From the NCBI RefSeq assembly GCF_012163135.1, contig NZ_JAAVUP010000003.1, positions 90,283-154,282 on the forward strand: 64,000 nucleotides of DNA, in the 5' to 3' direction. Shown here piece by piece: positions 44,196 through 51,443 of this stretch (positions are counted from its first letter, which is position 1; every line of letters starts with the position of its first letter). The position numbers and the translations under genes were made by a program. Under the pieces are notes generated by a model that worked only from the letters and a program-made list of their open reading frames with translations, had not been told where the DNA came from and did no database searches. The DNA comes from Neoroseomonas oryzicola (GTDB lineage: Bacteria; Pseudomonadota; Alphaproteobacteria; Acetobacterales; Acetobacteraceae).

Positions 44196-44962
44196 GTCCC
44201 CTCCTCATCGTCGCGCATCCGGGCCACGAGCTCCGCCTGTTCGGCTGGATGGAGCGGGAACGGCCGCTGCTGTGCATCCTGACCGACGGGTCGGGCAGCG
44301 TGGCGCCGGCGCGCACCCGGTATTCCGCGGCGCTGGCCGAGGGCTGCGGGGCGCAGCGCGGGCCGGTGTTCGGGACGATGGCGGACCGGGACTGGTATGC
44401 GGCGATCCTGGCGGGCGACCTCGGGCCGTTCCGCGCGGCGGCGGAGGCGATCGCGGAGGTCGCGGAGGCCGGGGCGCCGGTCGTGGCCGACCCGGTCGAG
44501 GGCTACAACCCGATGCACGACCTGGCGGCGGCGCTGGCGGATGCGGTCGCCGCCGCGACGGGCGGGCCGCGGCTGACCTATCCGCTGACGGCCGCGCAGG
44601 CGGGCGGGCGGGCCTGGCGGCTCGATGCCGCGCCGCTGGCGCGCAAGCGGGCGGCGGTCGCGGCCTATACGCCGCTGGCGGTGGAGGCGGCGGCGTTGCT
44701 GAAGGCCGATCCGGAGGCGCTGGCGGAGGAACGCATCCTGCCGGCTGCGCATGGCTGGCCGGCCGTGATGGACCCCCTGCCCGCCTATGAGCGCTTCGGG
44801 GCCGAGCGGGCGCAGGCCGGCGTCTATGGGCGGGTCATCCGCTATGCCGACCATGTCCGGCCGGTCGCGCTGGCGCTGCGGAATCAGCGCGCCGGGACGC
44901 GCGCCACCCAGGCGGCGAGGCCGGCGGTGACCGCCGCGGCGCCGGCGAAGACCGCGCCGTAG
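44189..44962 (+). CDS. PIG-L/LmbE-like protein
   Basis: The 257-residue protein starts RPLLIVAHPGHELRLFGWMERERPLLCILTDGSGS. This resembles the N-terminal AHPDDE metal-binding motif of PIG-L deacetylases with G-H-E for D-D-E. Further on, VVADPVEGYNPMHDLAAALADAV has the second His-containing position. Such enzymes remove acetyl groups from N-acetyl sugars. The altered motif means activity is uncertain. GAAGGAG lies directly before the ATG. Its 3' end overlaps the convergent MFS gene by 79 bases, and its 5' end overlaps the divergent glycosyltransferase start by seven. Confidence 0.7.
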   Translation: MARPLLIVAHPGHELRLFGWMERERPLLCILTDGSGSVAPARTRYSAALAEGCGAQRGPVFGTMADRDWYAAILAGDLGPFRAAAEAIAEVAEAGAPVVADPVEGYNPMHDLAAALADAVAAATGGPRLTYPLTAAQAGGRAWRLDAAPLARKRAAVAAYTPLAVEAAALLKADPEALAEERILPAAHGWPAVMDPLPAYERFGAERAQAGVYGRVIRYADHVRPVALALRNQRAGTRATQAARPAVTAAAPAKTAP

Positions 44963-46035
44963 CCGGCCGCGTGCAGCACGGCGCCGAAGGCCAGGGCGCC
45001 GACGCTCTGGCCGAGGAAGAGCGCCATGGCGAAGGCGGAGACGGCGGTGGCGCGGGATTCCGGCAGGGCTTCCGTCGCGCGGGCCTGCAGCACGCCGTGG
45101 AACATGTAGAAGCCCATCCCCAGCGGGGCCTGCAGGAGCGCGACGGCCCACCAGGCAGAGGCCATCGAGGTGCCGAGGAGGGCCGCGGCGAGCATCGCCC
45201 CGCCGGCGGCGAGCAGGCCCTTTTCGCCGAGCCGCGAGACGAGGCGCCGGGCAAGGCGCGTGTAGACGAAGGCGCCGAGGCCGAAGCCCGCGACGCAGAG
45301 GCCCGCCGCGCCGGGCGAGAGGCCGAAGCGCTCGATCAGGAAGGAGCCGACGAAGGGGAAGGCGCCGCCGAACAGGGCCGCGCCGTCGAGGGCTGCCGCG
45401 CCCATCAGCCGCCGGCCGGCCGGGGCGCGCAGCAGCACGATGTACTGCATCAGGCCGAGGCCCCTGCCCGCCCCCGGCGGCGGCGCGCGGCCGGTGCGGC
45501 GGACCAGCAGCACGCCCACCACGAGTGCGAGCGCGGCGAGCAGCAGGAAGGACGCGCGCCAGCCGGCGAACTGCGCGACGATGCCCGAGGCCGGGCCGAC
45601 CAGGAGCTGGGCCATCACCATGCCGGTGAGGAAGCGGCCGATCGTCGCCTGGCGGTCCTCATAGGGCACGGCGTCGCCGATCCAGGCCATGGCGAGCGGG
45701 ATCACCGCGCCCGCCACGAGACCCGTGCCGGTGCGCAGCACGATCATGGACGAAAGGTCCCAGGCCAGCGTCGAGACGGCGAGGCCGAGGCCGTAGAGGA
45801 CCAGCGCGATGGCGGCGACCTGGAGTTTCCCGTAGCGGTCGCCGAGCGGGCCGGTGATGAGTTGCCCGGCGCCATAGGCCAGGGTGAAGCCCGCGACGAT
45901 GGGAGCGACGGAGGGCACGCCCACGCCGAAATCCTGCGCGAGCAGCGGCAGCAGCGGGTCCATCAGGCGCATCCCCCCGCCCGCGGCGAAGCCGGCGAGG
46001 GCAAGGAGCGGCAGGAGGGCGAGGTCGGGGCGCAA
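44884..46035 (-). CDS. MFS transporter (DHA/AraJ-like)
   Basis: This 383-residue permease has 12 helices, with the MFS signature AGQLITGPLGDRYGKLQVAAIAL between helices 2 and 3 and a second-half equivalent in ARRLVSRLGEKGLLAAGG. The closest style is the drug-proton antiporter or sugar-efflux group. The frame opens at a TTG (46035) without a ribosome site; the next Met (MRLMDPLL) would lose half of helix 1, so TTG is kept with reserve. The substrate is unknown. It could export a product of the adjoining glycan genes. Confidence 0.85.
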   Translation of the reverse strand: MRPDLALLPLLALAGFAAGGGMRLMDPLLPLLAQDFGVGVPSVAPIVAGFTLAYGAGQLITGPLGDRYGKLQVAAIALVLYGLGLAVSTLAWDLSSMIVLRTGTGLVAGAVIPLAMAWIGDAVPYEDRQATIGRFLTGMVMAQLLVGPASGIVAQFAGWRASFLLLAALALVVGVLLVRRTGRAPPPGAGRGLGLMQYIVLLRAPAGRRLMGAAALDGAALFGGAFPFVGSFLIERFGLSPGAAGLCVAGFGLGAFVYTRLARRLVSRLGEKGLLAAGGAMLAAALLGTSMASAWWAVALLQAPLGMGFYMFHGVLQARATEALPESRATAVSAFAMALFLGQSVGALAFGAVLHAAGYGAVFAGAAAVTAGLAAWVARVPAR

Positions 46036-46135
46036 GCACGCGCATAGGTCGACGCACGGCGCGGCGCGTCAACCCGGCGGGCGACAGGTCCCGCGCCCGG
46101 CGCTACCGTGCCATGCCGGAACGATGGAGGTGCGC

Positions 46136-47368
46136 ATGGCCGATCCCGACGACAGCGCGGAGGATCCACTCGCCGCCGTGCTGGCCGCGACCGAGGCCCA
46201 GCGCCCGGCAATCACCGTGGGCGGCGGGTCGGAGGCGAAGGCGCTCGCGAAGGTGGAGGCGATGATCGCGCTGATGCAGGCGGCGATCCTGAACCACCCG
46301 CGCTTCGTGGCGCTGGAGGCCGCGTGGCGGTCGGTGCAGCGCCTGGTCTTCGCGCCGGGCGAGGGGCCGGTGGTGGTGAAGGTCCTGCCGGCGACCAAGC
46401 GCGAGATCATCCGCGACCAGCGCGCGGTGCAGGACCCCGAGGACAGCGACCTGTGCGCCCTGCTGTGGCACGAGGGGATGGGGAGCGAGGAGCCGTTCTC
46501 CCTGCTGCTGGCCGACTACGAGTTCGGCGCGGAGCCGGAGGAGGTGCAGGCGATGCGCGGCCTCGCGGCCGGCGGGGCCGGGGCCTTCGTGCCGGTGGTG
46601 GCGCATGCGGCGCCGGGGCTGCTCGACCTGCCGGAATGGTCCGCCCTGCCGGCGAAGAAGGACATCGCGCGGGCGCATGAGGGGCCGAGGCACATCGCCT
46701 GGCGCGCGTTGCGGGAGAGCGAGGATGCGCGGTTCCTCACGCTGGTCGGGCCGCGCGTGCTCGCACGCGGGGGCGATGGCGCGCCGCGCTGGGTGGGCGG
46801 GGGCTGGGTGCTGGCGTCCCGCATCGCCGACGCCTTCCGGCGGGAGGGCTGGGCGGCCGCGATCGAGGGCCGCGAGGACGGGACGGAATCCGGACTGCCG
46901 GCGATGGGCAGCGTGCCGACGGAATGCGACCCGGCGGATGGGCAGGAGGTGGCCTTCGGGCTGCTCGGCCTGACGCTGCTGGTGCCGCGCGGGGCGGAGC
47001 GCGCGGCGGTGCTGCTGGCGCCGACGCTGCACAAGCCGCCGCGGTTCCATGCCTCGGCCGCGACGTCGGATGCGGCGCTCGCGGCGCGGCTGCCCTGGGT
47101 GCTGGGGGTGGGGCGCTTCCTGCATGCGCTGGCGCTGCGCGGGCATTGGGAATTGCTGCGCGGCCACGGGCCGCAGGCGGCGGCGCGGGCGCTGAACGAA
47201 TGGCTCGCGCAGTTCTGCGGGGAGGACGGGCCGCTGGCGGAGGCGAGCGCGGAACTGCCCGAGGTGAAGGGGCATCCGGGCGTGCATGTGCTGTCGGCGA
47301 AGCTGCGGCCGCGGCTGCCGCAGGGGACGCCGGGGGCGGCGCACAGGGTGATGCTGAACCTGCCGTGA
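46136..47368 (+). CDS. Orphan TssC-like contractile-sheath protein
   Basis: This 410-residue protein matches the large sheath subunit TssC/VipB of type VI secretion systems along most of its length: HPRFVALEAAWRSVQRLV, VVVKVLPATKREIIRDQ, SLLLADYEFG, IAWRALRESEDARFLTLVGPRVLAR, ASRIADAFRREGWAAAIEGREDG, GLPAMGSVPTECDPADGQEVAFGLLGLTLLV and RLPWVLGVGRFLHALALRGH, ending in the RPRLPQ and LNLP strand. True TssC proteins have about 490-500 residues; the N-terminal 60-80 that pair with TssB are mostly absent. GGAGG lies six bases before the ATG. No tssB, hcp, clpV or baseplate gene is in the window. Either a sheath-like assembly without the usual partners, or a decayed system, is possible. Confidence 0.85.
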   Translation: MADPDDSAEDPLAAVLAATEAQRPAITVGGGSEAKALAKVEAMIALMQAAILNHPRFVALEAAWRSVQRLVFAPGEGPVVVKVLPATKREIIRDQRAVQDPEDSDLCALLWHEGMGSEEPFSLLLADYEFGAEPEEVQAMRGLAAGGAGAFVPVVAHAAPGLLDLPEWSALPAKKDIARAHEGPRHIAWRALRESEDARFLTLVGPRVLARGGDGAPRWVGGGWVLASRIADAFRREGWAAAIEGREDGTESGLPAMGSVPTECDPADGQEVAFGLLGLTLLVPRGAERAAVLLAPTLHKPPRFHASAATSDAALAARLPWVLGVGRFLHALALRGHWELLRGHGPQAAARALNEWLAQFCGEDGPLAEASAELPEVKGHPGVHVLSAKLRPRLPQGTPGAAHRVMLNLP

Positions 47369-47370
47369 CG

Positions 47371-47484
47371 TTGGAGGGGCGCTACCCCTCCAATCCTCCC
47401 CGGTAGCGGTTCCCAAAGGCCTTTCGGCCTTTGGCGGGGTGAGCTCGAGAGGGGCGGCGCCCCTCTCGGTCCCGCATCACATCC
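47371..47484. repeat. Triple-hairpin intergenic element (double-hairpin family, copy 4)
   Basis: Hairpin 0: TTGGAGGGG / CGCTA / CCCCTCCAA. Then GGTTCC, and hairpin 1 with arms CCAAAGGCC and GGCCTTTGG and loop TTTC. Then GGCGGGGTGAGCT, and hairpin 2 with arms CGAGAGGGGC and GCCCCTCTCG around GGC. All stems are perfect. Compared with copies 1 and 2, the stem bases differ on both sides so that pairing is kept. It lies between the convergent TssC-like and M16 genes. Confidence 0.8.
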
Positions 47485-48730
47485 CCGTCGGCTGCCCCGC
47501 CACCGTCACCGCGATGGCGTCGGGCTTCAGCAGCGTGCCGGCGACGCGCGTCGCCTCGGCCTGGGTGATCGCGCGCAGCCGCTCGTTCCGCCCGTCCAGC
47601 CAGTCCACCGCCCGGTTGTTCCGCCGCATCGCGAGCAGCGTGCCCGCGATCCGCCGGCTGTCGGTGAACTGCAGCGGCAGGGAGCCGGTGAGGAAGGCGA
47701 TCGCTTCCTCGAGCTCCTGCGCCGTCGGGCCGCTGCGGGCCATGTCGGTCCAGACCTCGCGCGTCACGCCGATCGCCTCGGCGACTCGGGCGTTCTCGGT
47801 GGCGAAGGAGCAGGTGACGATCCCGCCGCCGAACAGGCTGTCGAGCCCCGCCCCGATCCCGTAGGTCAGGCCGCGTTGGACCCGGACCGCCTCCATCAGG
47901 CGCGAGGAGAAGCCGCCGCCGCCCAGCACCCGCAGCACGACCTGCGCGGTTTCCCAGTCGGGGTCCGCCGCGCCGATGCCGGGCTGGCCGAGGATGATCT
48001 GCGACTGCGGGCTCGCCACCGGCAGCACCTGGCGGCCGAAGGAGGTGAAGGCCGGCAGGGCGGGCGGCGCCGCCGGCGCCCCGGCCGGCAGGGGCGCAAA
48101 GAGTTCCTGCATCAGCGCGGCGAGTTCGGCCGGCTTGATGGCGCCCGAGGCCGCGACGAGCACGCCGTCGCGCCGCATCTGCGCGCCCAGCATCGCCCGC
48201 ATCCCGTCCACCGTGACGGTCGCGAGGCTTTCCGCCGTGCCGCTGGACGGCCGGCCCGCCGGGTGGTTCGGGAAGGCGGCGGCCCAGAAGGCGCGGCCCG
48301 CCTGGCCGCGCGGGGTTTCCAGCGACTGCCGCGCCCCGGCGATCGCCCGCGCGCGCACGCGTTCCACCGCATCGGTGTCGAAGCGCGGCGCGGTCATGGC
48401 CAGGCGGGCGAGGCGCACCGCCTCGGGCAGCGCATCGGTCAGGGCGCGGAAGCCGCCTTCCATCGCATCGCGCCCGGCCGAGAAGGACAGGCCGATCGCG
48501 GCGTCGCGCAGCGCGTCCTGGAAGGCGACGGAGCGCATCTCGCCCGCCCCTTCGGTCAGCATGGCGGCCGCCATGGCGGCGGTGCCTTCGGCGCCCGCGG
48601 GGTCGCGCGCCGCGCCCCCGGGCCAGGACCAGGAGAGCGAGACGACCGGGACGGAATGGTCCTCGACCAGCCAGGCGGTGAAGCCGCCGGCCTCGACGAC
48701 CTGGATCGGCAGGGTGAAGGAGGTGGTCAT
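47477..48730 (-). CDS. M16 family peptidase-like protein (non-catalytic partner)
   Basis: This 417-residue M16 fold lacks the H-x-x-E-H zinc motif: at the matching place it reads GTAAMAAAMLTEG. The C-terminal half keeps GQPGIGAADPDWETAQVVLRVLGGGGFSSRLMEAVRVQRGLTYGIGA, including the R/Y pair that contacts substrate. Such subunits pair with a catalytic M16 protein, here encoded directly upstream with a four-base gap. Together they should degrade peptides or process proteins in the periplasm. There is no signal peptide, which is odd beside its Tat-signalled partner. Confidence 0.92.
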   Translation of the reverse strand: MTTSFTLPIQVVEAGGFTAWLVEDHSVPVVSLSWSWPGGAARDPAGAEGTAAMAAAMLTEGAGEMRSVAFQDALRDAAIGLSFSAGRDAMEGGFRALTDALPEAVRLARLAMTAPRFDTDAVERVRARAIAGARQSLETPRGQAGRAFWAAAFPNHPAGRPSSGTAESLATVTVDGMRAMLGAQMRRDGVLVAASGAIKPAELAALMQELFAPLPAGAPAAPPALPAFTSFGRQVLPVASPQSQIILGQPGIGAADPDWETAQVVLRVLGGGGFSSRLMEAVRVQRGLTYGIGAGLDSLFGGGIVTCSFATENARVAEAIGVTREVWTDMARSGPTAQELEEAIAFLTGSLPLQFTDSRRIAGTLLAMRRNNRAVDWLDGRNERLRAITQAEATRVAGTLLKPDAIAVTVAGQPTGM

Positions 48731-48734
48731 GGGA

Positions 48735-50111
48735 TCACGCCGCCTCCGGCAGGAGCCAGCCGGTGGTGTGCAGCGGGCGCGGCAGTACCGCGCGCGCGGC
48801 CTCGGCCGCCTGGGCCTGGGTCACGGCGCGCAGGCGCGCGGGCCAGAACTCCACCACCTCGGCGGGCAGGCCGATGGCGAGCGTCCCGCCCAGCATCCGC
48901 GGCGCCGCGCCGAAGCTGTCCAGCGCCAGCAGGGCGCCGGCCGAGAGCTGGCGCGTCGAGCGCGCCACCTCGGCCTCGGTGGGGCCTTCCTGGACCAGGC
49001 GATCGACCACGGCGACGGCCTCGGCCTCGAGCCGTTCCGGCGTCACGCCGCGGCGGGGCATGGCCCAGACGGTGAATTCGGTCTCGCCCGCCGCCTCGCT
49101 GTCGTAGGAGGCGCCGGCGGAGACGGCGAGGCCGGTCTCGACCAGCGCCACATGCAGCCGGCTGCCCTGCCCGCTGCCGAGCAGATGGGCCACGACCTCG
49201 AGCGGCAGGGCGTGGCGGGTCTCCCCGGCGGTCAGGCTCGGCGCCATCCAGGCGCGCATCATCACCGCGTCGCGGACCGCGGCCTCGCGCCGGATGAGCC
49301 GAGCCTCGTGCGGGGCGGAGGGGGCGACCAGCCGGTCGCGGCCGGCGCCGGGGCGGGCGGGCACGGGGCCGTAATGCCGTTCGACCAGGTCGCGGACCTC
49401 GGCTTCCCCGACGGCGCCCGAGACCAGCAGCGTCGCGTTGTGGGGCGCGTAGAAGCGGCCGTAGAAGCCGGCGAGGTCGTCGCGCGTGATGGCGCGGATC
49501 TCGTCCTCCCAGCCGATGATCGGCCGGCCGGCCCAGGATTGCGGGCCCCAGAGCGCGGCGCGGAAGGCTTCCTGGAAGCGGGCGCGCGGGCTGGAATCGG
49601 TGCGCTGGCGGCGTTCCTCGAGGACGACGCTGCGCTCGCTTTCGAACTCGCCGGCCGGGATCAGGGCGGCGGCGAAGCGGTCGGCTTCCATCGCCATGAT
49701 CATCGGCAGGCGGGACGCCTCGACCTGCTGGTAGTAGGCGGTGACGTCGCGGGAGGTGAAGGCGTTGTCGTTGCCGCCTTCGCGCGCGACGCGGCGGGAC
49801 AGCTCGCCCGAGGGTACGTTGGGGCTGCCCTTGAACATCATGTGCTCGAGGAAATGGGCGACGCCCGAGCGGCCGGCCGGATCCTCGGCGCCGCCGGCCG
49901 AGTAGTAGACGTATTGCGCGACGACGGGGGCGCGCCGGTTCTCGCTGAAGACGACGCGCAGGCCGTTGGGCAGGCGCCATTCCTTGGCCCCGAAGAGGGG
50001 ACGGTCCTGCGGGGGCGGCGGGGCGCCCTGGGCGAGGACGCGGGCGGCGGGGGTCGCGGCGGCGAGCGCCGCGAGGGCGCCGAGGCTGTGGCGGCGGGTC
50101 ATGACGGGCAT
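48735..50111 (-). CDS. M16 family zinc peptidase (catalytic subunit)
   Basis: The 458-residue protein has a Tat-like leader (TRRHSLGALAALAAATPAARVLAQ). The zinc and catalytic residues are in SGVAHFLEHMMFKGS (H86-F-L-E-H90) and the downstream Glu in ERSVVLEERRQR. The C-terminal half, with LLGSGQGSRLHVALVETG, is the second M16 repeat. Two Met codons, 50111 and 50102, could start it; the second puts the twin Arg closer to the N-terminus. It is upstream of its non-catalytic partner and downstream of the DUF3035/lspA genes. Confidence 0.94.
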   Translation of the reverse strand: MPVMTRRHSLGALAALAAATPAARVLAQGAPPPPQDRPLFGAKEWRLPNGLRVVFSENRRAPVVAQYVYYSAGGAEDPAGRSGVAHFLEHMMFKGSPNVPSGELSRRVAREGGNDNAFTSRDVTAYYQQVEASRLPMIMAMEADRFAAALIPAGEFESERSVVLEERRQRTDSSPRARFQEAFRAALWGPQSWAGRPIIGWEDEIRAITRDDLAGFYGRFYAPHNATLLVSGAVGEAEVRDLVERHYGPVPARPGAGRDRLVAPSAPHEARLIRREAAVRDAVMMRAWMAPSLTAGETRHALPLEVVAHLLGSGQGSRLHVALVETGLAVSAGASYDSEAAGETEFTVWAMPRRGVTPERLEAEAVAVVDRLVQEGPTEAEVARSTRQLSAGALLALDSFGAAPRMLGGTLAIGLPAEVVEFWPARLRAVTQAQAAEAARAVLPRPLHTTGWLLPEAA

Positions 50112-50175
50112 GACCCGAAGATGGGGCAGCCCCCCGCCGGGGGGAAGAACTCTGACGAAGGCGTAACGCGCCGCG

Positions 50176-50745
50176 TCAGAGTCCGAGCCACTCCCAGAAG
50201 GTCCGCTGGCGCGGCTGGACCACCGGGGTCTGCCCGACCTCGGTGTCGCGGCCGAGGGCGGCGTTCTCGCGCAGGCGCTGGGCCTCGCGCTGGGGGTCGA
50301 CGGCGACGCCGGGCGGCGGCGGGTCGCGCCAGAAGATCAGCCGGTCGGTCAGCGTCCGGTTCGGCTGGTCGAGGCGCAGGCTTTCCTCGTCCACCCGGCG
50401 GCGGATGTCGTCCGGCGCCTCGGGGCCGGCGCGCTGCAGCAGCGCGGCCTCGCCCACCGTGGTGCGGGCGCCGGGCGCCCGGCGCGGATCCTCGAGCGAG
50501 AGGTTGGGCACCAGCACCTGTTCGGCCGCGGCGCGGGAACTGCGTTCCTGCGGACGGGTCGCGCCTGGGCGCGGCGTCGGCAGCGACGTCATGTCCGGCG
50601 GCATGGACAGCGGCGCGCGGGTGGTCACCTGGAACTCGTCCGGCGCGTCGCGCACCAGGCCGAGCGAGCGGGTGGTGTTGTCCCCGCAGGCCGAGAGCAG
50701 GATCCCGGCCGCGAGGGCGGGGAACAGGGCAAGGCGCGTCGTCAT
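50176..50745 (-). CDS. DUF3035 lipoprotein
   Basis: This 189-residue lipoprotein has lipobox LLSAC (Cys20). The mature part is mostly disordered and Pro/Arg-rich, with the DUF3035 core LGLVRDAPDEFQVTTRAPLSMPPDM, then NLSLEDPRRAPGART and a terminal RTFWEWLGL. The family is restricted to alphaproteobacteria and is of unknown function; it commonly follows lspA, as here, with ATGA overlap. It would be a substrate of the LspA encoded by its neighbour. Confidence 0.92.
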   Translation of the reverse strand: MTTRLALFPALAAGILLSACGDNTTRSLGLVRDAPDEFQVTTRAPLSMPPDMTSLPTPRPGATRPQERSSRAAAEQVLVPNLSLEDPRRAPGARTTVGEAALLQRAGPEAPDDIRRRVDEESLRLDQPNRTLTDRLIFWRDPPPPGVAVDPQREAQRLRENAALGRDTEVGQTPVVQPRQRTFWEWLGL

Positions 50746-51239
50746 GACCCCTCCTTAGGCCCGGCTTTCGGCCGGAACAAGGCATCCGCGACCAGGGCGA
50801 CCACGCCGCAGACGATCGCGGCGTCCGCGACGTTGAACACGTACCAGTGCCAGCCCCAGGCATGGGCGTCGACGAAGTCCACCACGGCCCCGAAACGGAT
50901 GCGGTCGATCACGTTTCCGATGGCCCCGCCGACCACGGCGCCGAGGGCGATGGCGGTCAGCCGGTTTTCCGCCCGCGCCATCCAGCGGATCAGGAAGGCG
51001 GCGATGGCCACCGCCATCAGGGCGAGCAGGACGTGGTTCCAGGTCCCTTCCCCCGACAGCAGGCCGAAGGTCACGCCGCGGTTCCACACCATGGTGAGGT
51101 CGAGGCCGAAGGGCCCGGCCTCGAACAGCGGGATCTGGCCGATTTCGGGCAGGCGAAGGCCGTTCAGGATCCACCACTTGGTGTTCTGGTCGGCGATCAG
51201 AACGCCGGCCGCGATGGGCAGTCCGAGGCGGAGGCTCAT
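50742..51239 (-). CDS. lspA: Lipoprotein signal peptidase (signal peptidase II)
   Basis: The 165-residue inner-membrane aspartyl protease cleaves lipoprotein signal peptides after lipidation. Four helices are present, with the family motifs VWNRGVTFGLL, GAIGNVIDRIRFGAVVDFVDA (first catalytic Asp) and WYVFNVADAAIVCGV (second catalytic Asp). Its TGA overlaps the DUF3035 ATG. ileS lies 204 bases upstream on the same strand; the spacer holds a repeat-like element. Confidence 0.96.
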   Translation of the reverse strand: MSLRLGLPIAAGVLIADQNTKWWILNGLRLPEIGQIPLFEAGPFGLDLTMVWNRGVTFGLLSGEGTWNHVLLALMAVAIAAFLIRWMARAENRLTAIALGAVVGGAIGNVIDRIRFGAVVDFVDAHAWGWHWYVFNVADAAIVCGVVALVADALFRPKAGPKEGS

Positions 51240-51443
51240 GGTGCGTGCACGAAGGCGGTGCCTTCGTGGCCCTCAGACGGGCGCCCATCGGCGTTGCGAT
51301 GCAACGTCGATGGGGACCCGGCCGGGCGGACCGCATCCGCGGTCCTTGGCTTCGCCGCACCAGCAGCGGCGCGCGTTCGCGCGCTCGGCCCTGCGGGCCG
51401 CCGGGTGGCCATCATGCTGCGATGCGGCTCCCTGCGCGCGCTG
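51240..51443. repeat. Intergenic element between ileS and lspA
   Basis: This 204-base spacer shares ordered blocks with 13350-13553 (CTTCGTGGCCCTCAGACG, GCATCCGCGG with TTGGC, CGCGCG-TCGGCCCTG). It also contains the palindrome-like GTTGCGATGCAAC followed by GTCGATGGGG. ileS and lspA are usually adjacent with little spacing, so this looks inserted. No credible ORF is present. Confidence 0.4.

Noticed and set aside
47976..50747. 923-codon plus-strand frame opposite the M16 genes
   Set aside because: Antisense shadow of the two M16 peptidases and the DUF3035 gene.
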